Shown here piece after piece: positions 12,101 to 25,800 of a stretch of 64,000 bases of DNA. The DNA comes from Tetrahymena thermophila SB210 (taxonomy: Eukaryota > Ciliophora > Oligohymenophorea > Hymenostomatida > Tetrahymenidae), in NCBI RefSeq assembly GCF_000189635.1, contig NW_002476163.1:558001-622000 (forward strand), read 5' to 3'. Each line of letters opens with the position of its first letter. Position 1 is the first letter of the stretch. The notes beneath the pieces are model-generated. The model saw nothing but the letters and a program-made list of their open reading frames with translations. It searched no databases and had not been told where the DNA came from. Both the position numbers and the translations under genes were made by a program.

Positions 12101-15100
12101 GGTCTTGATTAACTTAAATATTTAGAATTAACACAAATTAAGTCAATAAACCCTCTACATAATTCAAAATTTATCCTATAAATATATAATGATGAATTAG
12201 ATGGCTATCTGACCAACTTACACACCTTCCGTAATTCAGATATTCAGTGCATTTTAACTGAATTAGAAACAAAAGGAATCAAAGAATCAAACCGTAACTC
12301 AAACAACCAAGATAACCCTTTTTACACTGAAGATGAGGAAGATGAAAATGATTATGATTTAATAAATTCAAGGAGAGGAGGAGGAGGGAATTACAGAGAA
12401 GTGCAACTTCATAAATTTGATGGCTATTAAAAAAATAATGATAACTCTGAAATAGCTCATTAACTTGCAGGTACTAAAAATTTTAGTCATGATGACCTAG
12501 ACAAATCTCTAAAATCTACAACTTTTGGAAGAGGAGAGAGTTTATTTACTTAAAAAAGAGATAATGGTGGGTTTTAGATATAAATAAATAGTTAAAAAAA
12601 CAGCAACGAAGATTAAACTAAAGATTAAAATTAAGAAATAAGTTTCCACCACATTGATGGCAAATAAGAATAGCAATAAAAAAATATTGAGTAATCTTCT
12701 CTTCAAGCTTTTAAACATAATTAATCAGAAATTTCAAGCAGCTTTTAATTCGGAGGAATAAAATAGCAAAACTATAATAATGATGTTCATGATTACAGCT
12801 ACTATCCATAACAAAAGTTTAATGAGTTAGATAATAACAACAACAACAACAATAATAATAATAACTAAATAATAGATTAGATTGAATTAAAAGATTAAAA
12901 CTTAGGGACATAGTCCTAAAATTAACTAGAAGTAGTCAATTTTAAAAATTCTAATTAAGATCTTTAAAAACCTCTTACCTCCAAAAAGCTTCTAAATAAT
13001 GAGTTAATCAACTATTCTAGCAATAAGTTTGAATTATTATCTCCAAATGAAAATAATTCTTCTTAATAAATTTTCTAGTTTAAAAGCACAGGATTAATCA
13101 CCTAAACAGTTAAAGGTGGAGGTTCATAATAAAACATTACATCTACAAATAAAGTGAATGACTAACTATTTCAATAACAATCTACAAATTCTTAGTTAAT
13201 GAATGATGTGTTTATAAAAGGACAAAAGAACTTACAGCCTAAAAGATAGGTATCTCTAAGTGTCCATTCTCTATCTAAAAAACGTAAACAAATTATAGCA
13301 TCTCATAAAAATTAAATTAGATATTTAAAGGATGCTTTAGATTAATCCTCAAACCATTCTCGATAGTCAACTGCAAGTAGTACAAAGAAGGCAACGAAAA
13401 GAATTATTCTAGAAAGAAATACAATAGGCGTGATGAAAGTAGTTAATTTAATAGGAATATTAAGTTTTTTGATTATAATAGCAGTTATAGTAGAGTAATA
13501 TATTAGTATGCATATTTAATTTAATGCATTTGCAGATGATTTAAATTATGTTAATTGGTCAACATAGTATGAGATTTCCTTATATTTAATTATGAAAAAT
13601 TATAATCTTAATACTCTGCTTTAATCATCAGTGATTAATGTCCCATCAGATATTTAATCTTAAATGCAAGATACAGCCATATAAGAAATGTATTAATCAG
13701 TAACAGATGTTTCTGTTCTAATAAAAAATTTATCTAGTGCAAGTTCTGATCTTCAAATTTTAAAGGGAATGCTTTAAACTTCATATTTTTTTAAATTAGG
13801 AAGCTTTTTAGATCATTCAATTCCTATAACTGGCTAATCCAGTTCACAAATGTTTTTAACAGTTGAACGCAAGGTGAGTTTATATTAAGGTTCAATATAT
13901 TTGTATTCTTATCTATATAGATATTCAAGAGGATTTGGTATAGGTCTGTCCTAATTTATAGCTGTGAACAACTAAGAAGCAATAGTTAAAGCTCTTAAAG
14001 AAGTAAGTATTCAATGCTAAAACTTTTCAATAAATTAGCTAAGCAATATTGAAGTAGATGTGAATAATGTTTTAATAATAATTATTATTGTTACAGCTTT
14101 CTGTATATTCATAATAATACCTCTCTATTATTTTATTTAATCAAAAAGAGAATAAATAATATAGCTATTTGGAACATTCAACTCCTCATTCATTGATGAA
14201 TCTATTTTTTAAATTTAAAAAATTTACTCAAGAAATAATAACATAAAAACAGCAATAATCTAAAGTAATAGTAAAGAAAATTAAAAAAAATAAAATCTTA
14301 GTTCAACTTCAAGACTTAACAAAGTAAGTAGAGGTGTTTTAATTATGGTTTTGATGATATTTTTGTTAACACTTCCCTATCCTATTTTAAACAAAGCCCT
14401 TTCTACGAGCTACATTAACTAAAATAAAGACTCATTGCCATTATTAGGTAATATTCTATTTTTCTAATAAATTAATTGATATTCTTATTTTTTTATATAG
14501 AATAACTATATAGTATCTAAGCATTTATTTTAGATTACACGAGCTTATCATTTTTTACTATTGTCTTAAAAGTCTAAGCTTCATCCATACAATATTCATA
14601 TTAAGAATATGAAACTAAACTTTTAAGCTATGTAGCATAATCATAAAACTTATAAACAAGCTTGTAACAAATACTTTAATCTTCAAGAAATGCTGAAATG
14701 TAACATTTTATTATGAAAAATATATATTTGAAATATTAATGATTAAATTAGGTTTGATGTAAGTACATTCAATAAATATTTTATGGCAACATTTGAAAAT
14801 GATTCTTGTGGAAATATTTTTAAATATCCAAACTATTTACCATAGAATTATACATTAACTTTAAGTGGTTGTAAATCTGTTCTTCAAGGAATCATGAATA
14901 AAGGATTGTCTATATCTATCAATAATTACTTTTAAATTTTATAAAATTTACAATAAATTATTTAAATTAATGATATTAATAAATTCTAAGATAAACTGGA
15001 TCTATTTAGTAAAGAAAATAACTTACAAGAATTTGTTACATTTTAAGTTTATTTAGTAGAAATTTTAGAAGCACTTTCAATATATTTGAAATCAGAAAGT

Positions 15101-15316
15101 AATGTGCACAAATCTTAGCTTGAAGATATTCTTTTAGGTTTGCTCATATATTAATTTTTAATAATGGGAGTTATTTTCTATTTTGGATGGGTGATTTTCT
15201 ATAAGAATATGGACCGTTATCTATACAAAACCAAATAATATCTAGCTATCCTAAATATTAACTACTTGATATAAAACCCTTATATACAAAATTACTTACA
15301 TAAAAATCTAAGTTGA
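9107..15316 (+). CDS. TmcB/TmcC-like PAS-domain multi-pass membrane protein, array member 1
   Basis: Four exons: 9107-9707, 9798-14447, 14501-14699, 14752-15316; 2004 aa, stop TGA. Residues of about 1-340 hold several membrane helices, starting with a conserved RFYVEDII block. About 350-645 is a helical region with the spacing of the TPR-like repeats annotated in TmcB/TmcC proteins. About 650-790 is a PAS fold: FASLKNEK, SNNIEHFLGY, then MPSPYAQIHNEYV, the ciliate PAS S-box signature. A 600-residue Q/N/S-rich linker follows, with an 11-Asn run. The C-terminal module has a conserved SSNHSR motif, helices at about 1411-1437, 1623-1645, 1711-1735 and 1943-1970, the LFGTFN and TLPYPI motifs, and a tail ending QNPYIQNYLHKNLS. 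The first intron (90 nt) is a TGA-free multiple of three. I infer a plasma- or ciliary-membrane sensor; the ligand is unknown. Confidence 0.9.
12833..12865 (+). repeat. AAC/AAT trinucleotide run encoding 11 Asn
   Basis: Eleven consecutive Asn codons (AAT, five AAC, four AAT, AAC) lie in the cytoplasmic linker of Tmc-like array member 1. The surrounding linker is itself rich in Gln and Asn. Confidence 0.9.
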
Positions 15317-16176
15317 AGAGGAAAAAAATAAATATTAAACTTATTAAAATTTGGTTTTATAAATAAGCTTTTATTTTTTATCAATATATCTAAAATTTAT
15401 GAATAGTATTTTCTATAGATCAATAGTAAAGTATAAATTTTTATTTCAAAGTTTATGTAAATACTATTTTCGTTTAAAGTTAAACTTTAATTATAATAAA
15501 AGTAGCTATTTCTATATATATATGGTGGGCGCTCTTGATTAAGGATTATACTAAAAATAATAGTTTTAAAAAATTTTATCCATAATTATACCAAAAATTA
15601 AATATAAATTAATTTAATGGCTCCATATTTAATGAGGATTATTGGTATAAATTACTGATCAAAAATTTATTAAATATCAAATAAAAATGATATTTTTGAT
15701 TAATTAAATTTTTTTATGCCTTAAATATTCAACATAAAATAAATAATTTGATAAATAAAATATATTTTTATGATATTAAATTAGAACATTTTTTGATATT
15801 TAATATGATTTATTTATAAGTTATATAATTAATTATAAAAAATATTTTTAAGAAAAAATACAACTATTTTAATCTTAAACTTAATAAATTTGAGCTATGA
15901 AAAATCAATTTTTTTTTTAAAATATAATTTTTAATGTTATCCTATTTGTTATTTTAATTAAAATTATTGCTTTACATATAATTAGTGAGGTTCTATTTTT
16001 TTAAATTATAATTTGAAGAATAACAAACAACATTTTAAATGAATCTATTCAAAAAGATAGTATATATTATTTATTTTTAACGAATTTTGATCATATTTAT
16101 AATCAAAAAAACAAATTAATAACAAGACTAATTACTATTTCTAAAAATTATTGTGCTTTTTAAAAAAAGTTAGCTG
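15317..16176. other. Intergenic spacer
   Basis: An AT-rich 860-bp spacer between two array members. A short TA repeat near 15517-15530 is followed by a small GC-richer patch (GGTGGGCGCTC). No reading frame continues the paralogous proteins. Confidence 0.6.
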
Positions 16177-19100
16177 ATGAAAACAATAAATGATAATTAG
16201 GATAGAGAAGCTGCTTAGTATAGCTTAAGCAGATTCTCGATTTAAAAATCTTTGAAACAATTTTATATAGATGACTTGATGCTAATAATAAAAGGTTATA
16301 ACAGAGGTAAGCACTTGAGCTTAACTTTGATTTTTTTAAAAACTATTTTGCAATTCATCATAATTTTCAATAATGATATCGCTACTAAATTAGTATTAAG
16401 AGAAAACTATTTAAGCTTTGTTTAAGATTATAATGTTCTCTAAAGCCTTTAAAGTAATTAAGGTTTGTGTTAGATATGCTAAATTATTCTACTTTCTTTG
16501 AATTCATTATTACTTATTTACATATTCTGCAAATTTATTTATGCATCTTTGAAGAATCAAAAAAAGAACAAATATTTAAAGCTTTTGATATTTATAAATG
16601 AGAGAGAGAAGTTGATAGTTGAGTAAAATTAAAAACTATATGATATAGTTTTTTCATTTTTCTTCTCTATTTACATGCATATCATATTGATCCCTTCCAT
16701 AATATTTTCAGGAATTTTAGTAGGAAGAAATATTTCTTCAGTCAACTTATCCCTTACACTAATTATAGGTAATAAAACTATGCATTATTCAAATAAATAA
16801 AAGACTTTAACATATTTTTTACTAATAAAATAGGCTTATTGATATCTAATAATGATTATGACTTTTTGGTAATGTCTAAAGATGCACTAAGATAAAAGTA
16901 TTCAGGGTTTTAAACAGTCTTTCAGCTTTTTGAAATGATATGCTACTTTATTTCAATAGTCATAAATACTAGTAGTAGCTTATTAATATTAATATTAATT
17001 TTTGTTTCAGAAATATTGCGCTTAATAATATTAAAACCTTACTTTTCTAATAGAATATAAATTTTACAGCTTTTTATCAATAACTATTTATTAAAATTTG
17101 TTATTACTCTGCTAATCATAATAAACATTTAATAATAAAAAATTCATTATTTTTCCTTTCTTGTGATAATATTTCTTCCAATTTCATATAAAATTAGTGA
17201 AATTATCTAATCACATCTTACATAAGGATATTTCTAAAATTTCGAAAATTATTTATTTAATCAAGAAGAAATTAAACCTAGCAGCTTAAATTATCTAACA
17301 AGCAATTTTGCAGCAGAAAAATAAAGTTTAGAGCATGCAGAAATAAAAGCCATAAGTTATTTAATATAATATAAATAGCTTACTTAGGACTTAAGTAATT
17401 AAGAAACTTTATCCAATAAAACTTAAAGATTTTAATTTTTTAAAAAAATCCAAAAAACTTATCTCAGTGAAGATAAAAATAATAACATTTCCCTTTTAGG
17501 TAACTACAAAGCTGATTAAAAGGTTATAGAAGGAAAGGAATATGTTTTTAAAGAATAAGCATATGGAAAAAATGAATAACTTAAGCAAGAAATTAACTAG
17601 TTTTTTTTAGATATTTTCTAAACATAAAGGAAAAATAATGAATTTGGAATGATTGATATATACTATCTTGTATTTATTATAGAAATATTACAAAATTTTA
17701 CAAAATTTGAAATGGTATTAACACAATCTTAGAAATTTATTGATGTTAAATATTCATAAATTATATCTTCAATTAAAAATTAAGTGCAAAAACACAAAGA
17801 TAATTTAAAATTGATTAGAGATGAGAAATTAATATTTTCTCCAACTTACTATTAAGCTTTGCTATTTGATGAGCTAATTAATTAGGCTTTTTAAAACTTA
17901 GAGTAGGCTATATAAAAAAAGATTTAGTTGCTTGTATTCATGAAAAGTAGATATATAGATTTGGAATAAATATAATCTAAGTTAGAAGAATTATTGACTC
18001 TAAGAAAAACTCTAATTGAATAGATTAGTTTATTAATAAGAGTTAATGAGTATAATTCTTAGCTTTATGATATATATCTGAATTACCTTGAAACTATCTC
18101 ATTTAGTGATTCCGATATTCATTTAATGAAGTATAATAAATTTTAGAAATAGTAAGAACAGAAGTTGTATAAAATAAACTCTTCACACACATGCATACTT
18201 TATGCATCACTTAAAACTGAAAAACAAAGAACAAAGATCTGCAAAGTTTCTAACAATTTTTACCAATTTTTTGGATTCAAACCTTAATTAATATTAAACA
18301 AACCTATAGAAGTTTTAATGCCTGCTCCAATAGCAAATATTCATTCATAGTTCATAACAAAGTTTTTTGATTCAGGAAGAAATACAACAAATTTAGTTAA
18401 TAGCATTTTGTTTGCTTTGACCTAATCAAATCATATCATTCCTATTAACATTGACTTTAAAGTCAATATGATTTCAGTCGATAATGAATTTGGAATAACA
18501 TCGCTACTTCATAAGGTGATTAATTAATGCTAGTATATTTTATTTGATGCTAATACCTCAAGATTAATTTCAATGACATATGAAATTAGCTAATTCATAT
18601 TTCCTTCTCTTAAATCATTTGAAAAAGTAAATTTAACTTAATTCTTTCCTATTATATAACAGTTTAGATCAAATTAGCAAGATCTACTTTCAAGTCATTA
18701 TTCAAAAACATCTTAATTAACTTAAAAAACTAACAAATCATAAAGAATGTTTAGCAATGCTATTAGTATAAAATATACAAAAATATTTACAAAAAATAAT
18801 GTGAAAAATAATTTGGGTCATGCAGAAAAATCTCTTGAAAAAAAAGAAAATGTAAATTAATTCCATAAGAAAGAAGAAAATAAAGAAGATCATAAAAATG
18901 AATTTAAAAATTTAAAAGAAATAGACTAAAATGAATTAATTCAGTTGGAAAATATTAGCTTTCTTTTAATTGTAAATTAGAACACATATCCAAAATAATC
19001 TTCAAAGAATAAAACTTATAGGGGATTGAGTTCATACTAGTTTTTCACAATGAATATTTCAATAAGGTCTTTGTAAGTTTAAGGACTGGAAAATATAAAA

Positions 19101-22100
19101 TATATTGAGATAACCTAGATAAAATAAATTAACCCTATTAGTAACTCAAGATTAATTAGATCAATATATAACAGCTGTGTAGAAGGATATGAAACAAATT
19201 TTCACTATCTAAATTATTCTGATGTTGAATGTATACTATCAGAATTAGATCAAAGTAGTTTATATGATGAAACATTAATTTAAAATGGATTAATTGAGAA
19301 CTCTGACATTGGATAATTAAGTAAAGTCAATATTAACAATAACAACATATTATAATAGCCAGATGAAGATAATTCATAAGTGCTTTTTAACAGGTATGCT
19401 TCTAATACAATTTATAAATAATCTAAATAAATTAGTTAAGATTTTAGCATTTCATAAAAAGGAGATAAAGATTCAAATGATTTCAAATCTCACTATAAGG
19501 GCCTAAAATAAAGGTTAGGAAATTCCTAAAAAAATTAATAATCAGCCAACGATATAAAAAGAAATTAATAAAATAATAAGCATGATACAGAAATCGACAC
19601 AATAGAATAATAAAATATAAGCTAGTTTATTTCTAATAATCATGATTAAAGCTAGTAACAATTTTTAAAATTCAATGCTATTGACACAACTAACTAAAAA
19701 AATAATGACAATTTTTAAGATATCAGCTAAATTAATATATAGACTTAACATGGTGACACTTTTATGTAGAGAAGCAATAATTAATATTAAGAATATAATA
19801 ACATTTATTCTTAATTTGAATTCCCATAGTAACGAGCTAGCGACAATGAAGTTAAATAACCATTAAGTAGTGAAGAAGTTAATTAGTAAAACTAAGGTCA
19901 TAATTAAATTTAGTACAATACTTAAAATTAAAATGATGCATAACTGCTTTAATCATTAAACTTTCATCTGAATTCTCCTTTTGAACTAATATAATCTCCT
20001 TAACACTAAACTCTGTCTCCTATGAATAATTAGCATGCTGTCTTTTCTATCCTTTCTCCAAATATTTAGTCTCCTCTCAACACTTATAATAATAACCAAA
20101 ACAACCATGCTTAAGGATATTTATTATCTTAAATTTCTAATAACAATTTCCAGCAATCAAAAGCGGATTAATCAACATAAATAAAAAGCTCGATATAATA
20201 AAATTAAAACCAAAATTCAAACTATTAACTAATAAATAATAACACATCTTAGATATTATCACCAGTAAAAAGTTAAAATTAAATACTGTAAAATCAATTT
20301 CTTCAGTAATTTTCAAATTAATAAGAATTGAGAGGGTCAAAAATAAGTAATGAGATAGTATTAAATGATCTTCTAGCAAGAGATTCAATAAATATAATGT
20401 AAAAATAAATTACTTAACAAAGCTGTCGTTCTTTGTCAAAAAAAAGAAAATTAATATAAATTTAGCATAAAAATGAAATAAAGCATATTAAAAATGCTCT
20501 TGATTCTTCATCAAATCATTCAAGAGAAACATCTTCTAGCAATCAAACAAAAACAACAAAATCTATTATTCTGCAAAAGCATACTCTTGGAATCATGAAA
20601 TTTGTATAAATTGTTGGTTTACTAAGCTTTTTTGTTTTATTTATAGTTGTTGTTTAGCAGTTTTTTTCTATTCAGGGTACTTTATAATCTTATCAAAATG
20701 AACTCAATTATGTAGACTGGGCAACTTAATATAAAATAGGTATATCTTTAGTAATGAAGTATAATAACTATGGTCGTTTGATAGACGGAAGTTATTTGAT
20801 TGTTTCATAAAATAAAACATTCAAAAAGACAGAAACTGCGTTAAGCAATTAGAATTGCATAGATTCTGTGAATACAGTTGGAAACTTACTTGCAGCTGCA
20901 TTTTAACAAGGAAGTTAAAGAAAAATTTTTAGTAACATCATTGGTTAATAATATACATTTTAGCAAGGCTCCTAAGTGGATAGAAGTTAATAACTCTCAA
21001 GCAAAACTGCTTATAATATTTTTAGTTTAGTACCATAGTAAATGATTTTGTTTTAGGCAGTGATTATTCTCTTCGCTTACTTGTATAGGTATTCTAGAAA
21101 CGTTGGAACAGGAACACCCTAATTTATTGTAGTAAATAATTCAGAACAAATTACAAGTACCTTGATATAGCTCTCTTCTGATGTATAACAATTTTCTTTA
21201 GATGAGCTTCAAAATATAAACTAATAGCTTTTGAATGAGTTATTCATAATAATAATATTATCCGGCGTCTGTATTTTCGTCATACTACCAGTTTACTCTT
21301 TTATATAGTCTAAAAGAGAATAAATCATCTCTTTATTTGGGACATTTAGTTCTAATTATATTGATTCTTGTATTTAGGATATGAAAAGGTTTTATTAAAT
21401 TAATAATAACTATAAATAGCAAGCTATAAATGATCATACTGAAAATGTTAAAAGACAAATATTAAGTTAAACTTCAAAATTAAGTAGGACAAATATGGGC
21501 ATCATAATGGCATCAATTTTAGTTTTTGTTTTGACTCTTCCTTACCCAATTCTTAATAAAGTTTTGGCATAACAATACATTGAACAATGTAAACAAACAC
21601 TGCCTATGATAAGTAAAATTTTTAAAAAAATTATTTTTAATAACAAAACTTTGTTATACCTAAATTAATATCAAATAATTTTACAAAAATCAATTATATA
21701 ATTTTAAACATAATTATTTTTTATTTAAAATAGATTAGCTTTTAAATATGGAGTCTTTTGTCATTGATGAGACTAGTTATCATTTATTTACATTGTTAAT
21801 TAAATAGAGTAAAAGTACTTCATTTGATTTCAGAAATTATATCCCTAAACTATAAGCAAAAATATCATAGTAAAAAGATATTTATGTTTAGTTTCAGTAA
21901 AGTATTCAAGACTTGATAAATGTGCCAATGTATCATAATTTTAATATTAATAAATTATAATTTAATATAATATTTTAAATTAATAGGTCAGATCAAAGCT
22001 ATTTTGATAATATATACAGCTAAATTTATCAGAATGATATCTGCTAAATATATATCTAGAATCCATCCTATTTTAATTCAGTCAACAGTACCTTCACTCC

Positions 22101-22557
22101 TCAGTCATGCAGCTAGATATATCAGAATACAATGTCAAAAGGTTTGACAATATCTATAAAAATATATTTTGAGATAATGGAGTAATTTTATTATGTTTTT
22201 ACTACTTACAATAACACAAATCTCTTCAACTAAACACTCTTAAATTTTTAATAGTAATACTACATTCCTGATGTATTACAATTTTAAGATTTTATCGTCT
22301 ATGTAATAAAAGTATAACGACTATTCTTAACAAATATGAATAGCAACTACAATTAGAATTTATAAACGGTTCTCATTGGTCTACTTTTCTATCAGATATT
22401 AATTATGATTCTGATTCTTTATTTTGGATGGGTTGCTTTTTACATAAAAATGGATGAATATTTACATAAAACTAAACTTTATTTAGCTGTTTTAAATATA
22501 AGGTATTTAATTTAAAATCCATATGTATAGAATTATCTTCATAAAAATTTGTAGTGA
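16177..22557 (+). CDS. TmcB/TmcC-like PAS-domain multi-pass membrane protein, array member 2
   Basis: Four exons: 16177-16768, 16834-21612, 21734-21929, 21987-22557; 2045 aa. The start is the ATG just before MKTINDNQDRE, matching the N-terminal length of its neighbours. Architecture matches member 1: N-terminal helices with LLISNNDYD directly after intron 1, TPR-like helices, a PAS domain from about residue 651 (YASLKTEK, SNNFYQFFGF, MPAPIANIHSQF), then the longest low-complexity linker of the set. The SSNHSR motif lies just before the membrane helix at about 1450-1475. LFGTFSS follows the helix at about 1665-1690, and TLPYPILNK ends another. The last helix is near 1984-2012, followed by QNPYVQNYLHKNLQ. 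It groups with members 1 and 3 by the GNYKAD...KEQAYGKN block between the helical repeats. No frameshift or internal TGA is seen. Confidence 0.9.
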
Positions 22558-22861
22558 ACATATATATATTTTTTTAAAAATTGAATGATTAGTTTATATT
22601 ATATTATAGAAGCTGTCCAATTTGGTTTTTTGTTGATTCCTATTCAAATTCAAATTTCTGTTTTATCTATCAATCTATATATTGCATTTAGCTTTATTTA
22701 TAATTAGATTTTATAAATATCGAAAATAAGAATTGTTAGTTAGTAAAGTTATGTATTTAATTCCTCAATTAAAAAATTCATTTAAATAAATTAATAAATT
22801 TTGGGTATTACAAATAAATAGTAGACTTAAGAAAAAGAAATTTTTAAATAAATAGACCTAG
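22558..22861. other. Short intergenic spacer
   Basis: This is the shortest spacer in the array (304 bp), entirely AT-rich. It must contain both the 3' end of member 2 and the promoter of member 3. Confidence 0.6.
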
Positions 22862-25800
22862 ATGCAAAAAAGTTTGAAAAGCCAAGCAAAAAAGGCAAAG
22901 AGAATTTAAATAAGGAAATAATCATTTTCATTGTATTCCTAAATAATAAGGTTTTACATTGAAGATTTAATTTCTATAGCTAAATGCTTCAAAAGAAGCT
23001 TCAATTTGAGCATATTTTTGATTTTATTTAAACAGTTAGAGCAGTTAATAGTAATATTTACACCAACAATAGGACAAAACATATCAGATATAGAAAGCTA
23101 CTTATCTTTTATAGATACATATAGCATCTAAAAGTTTTTACTAAATAATACAGTTTTTTGCCAATATTTTAAATTTATTATACTAGGATTTAATGCTTTC
23201 ATACTGTTATATTTATTTCTCAAATTTATCATCAACACAATTAGCGTTTAAAACTAGCATAAGAACTTAAAGCTTTTCAACTTTATAGACCAAAAAGAGA
23301 AAAACAAAAAGGAAAATTCAAAACCGATTAATGAGCTTCTGTTTTCTATAGTTTTTTAAACATACAATTACATTATTTTGATTCCTTCTCTTGTTTTTTC
23401 TTCTATAAATTTAGATAACATATCTGCAGCGAATATTGCTCTTACTATTATAATAGGTAAAAAAAATTTTACTTTCTTTGATTCTCAAAATATAGTAAAA
23501 AAAAAAATTAGGAAGGAATTGAAATGATTAATAAATAAATAACCTTCAAGCATTAAACAAAATTTGGTTTTAATAGTTTTTATTAATTTTCTAAAATATT
23601 AGGCCATCATTAAGTTTAAGTTTGATTAAATTAGTTTTTAACTTTATTTAAACACATTTATTTTATAATAATTAGCCTTATTAATATCTACTAATGAATA
23701 TGATTATATGATTGTTTCTAAAGATGCTTTGCGCTAAAAGTATTTTGACTTGTAGATATTCTTGAATACTTTCGAGATAGTAATTTATATTTTCGCTATT
23801 ATTGCAGATTCTAACGAAAGTATGATCTTATTAGGGGTTTACTTTGCTTTAGATTTGGTAAGGTTAATCATATACTAACCCTTCTTTGATAGAAAAATAC
23901 TTTAATTCTGTACATTTTTAAATGTATACATACTGTTTATAGTAATATTTTTATATATTCTGTGTGTGACTTAGAAAAAGAGTGAACACTTACTCAGTAT
24001 TATTATTATAATATTACTTCCTATATCATACAAGATAAGCGAATACATAGAATTATCTCTTAAACGCAGAAGCTACAATATGTTTTAAGAATGCATAAAC
24101 GAAAATAAAGGTGTTTAGCCTGATGATCTTAACTTTGTAATCCGCAACGTGCTACTTAGCTCAGAAGATATGCCATAAAAAATAAAAAATTAAGAAGAAA
24201 TAAAAAACATAAGTTTTATCATCAAATATTATGAAATCTAAATTTCATAGTAAGTCAGAGAAATGGAATAAATTCTTTACTAGTAAAGTTAAAGTTATAA
24301 ATAAGAAGTAGTCATAGAAGATGAGCATATCACTCTAATGAATGGGTATGAAGCAGATACAAAAACTTTTGAGGGCAAAGATTACATAGTGAAAGAATAA
24401 GTTTTTGGAGAAAACTCTGAATTAAAAAGGGTTATTAATCTTTTTTTTAACGATTTATTCAATCAATTAAAAAGTAAGAAAGAATTCGGGATGTTAGACG
24501 TCTATTACCTTGTTTTTATTGTAGAAATACTTTAAAACTATTAGCTATTCGAGCTTACAGTTGTGTAAATGCAAAAGAATATAAATATTAAGTATCAGCA
24601 AATACTAAACTCCATTATGATAGAAGTAGAGAAAAGAAAAATCACTATGTAGTTAGAAAACGATGAAAATTAGATATTTGGATAATCTTTCTTTGAAGCT
24701 CTTATCTATGATGAATTAATTCTCTCAACTCAAAGTATTTTAGAAGAGGCTGTCTAAAAGAAAGTTGGTTTATTGCTCTTTATGAAATAGAAATATATAA
24801 ATTTAGAAGACCTTTAAAAAACTTTAGAAGAGCTCTTGAAACTAAGAGAAGAATTGGTAGAGGCTATTTCTTTAATGATTAGAGTTAATGAGTACAGCAA
24901 CGACTTATATGATATTTATTTAAACTATCTAGAAACTTTAGCATTCAGCGAAAATGACATCAAGCTTGATAAGTATAATAGGTATAATAGTAACCAGCAA
25001 TAAATCTTTTTTGAACTTAACTCGCATGAAGCATGTATCTTATTTGCTTCTATTAAAAATGAAAAAGACATAAAGATAACTAAAATCTCAAACAATTTGC
25101 TACATTTCATGGGTTATTAAAAGGACGATATAGTTGGTAAGAATATTGAACAGATCATGCCTTAACCTTACTCTGAAACTCATAAGAATTATGTATCAAA
25201 TTTCTTTGAAAGAGGTAACTCAATGAGCAATTTAAAAAATTAATTACTCTTTTGCGTCACCTAATCAAACCATATTATACCTATCCAGCTTGACATTAAA
25301 GTCAATATGATTCGTTAAGATAAAGAATTTGGAATTACATCCTATATAAAAAGACAGATAAATCCACGCCAATACATCTTAATAGATGCTTCGAACTCAC
25401 GTCTTGTATCTATGACTCAAGAAATAAATCTATTTTGCTTTCCTCAGATCTAGAATTTCAATAAAATTTTAATGACTTCTTATTTCCCATTTATTTAACA
25501 TTTTAGGTAAATATTTGCAAATAGCTCTTCGAATCCTCTATCAAGAACATCACAATACACATTCAATTCAGCAAAGTCCAAATAGATAGCTTCAAATTTA
25601 TCAATACGGTCTATAGTCAATGATAACAAGGCATCGAAATAAAAGAAAAATGAAACCATATCTGCTAGACCATAAGAAAAGGAATCAGCAAAACCGAATA
25701 AATTAAAAGATTAGGCAAACAGGACTTCAATGTATAATAAAAATCCAGCAAACAAAAAAGAATCTAAGCCATCAACAAATAATAAACTTGGAGTTTAGAA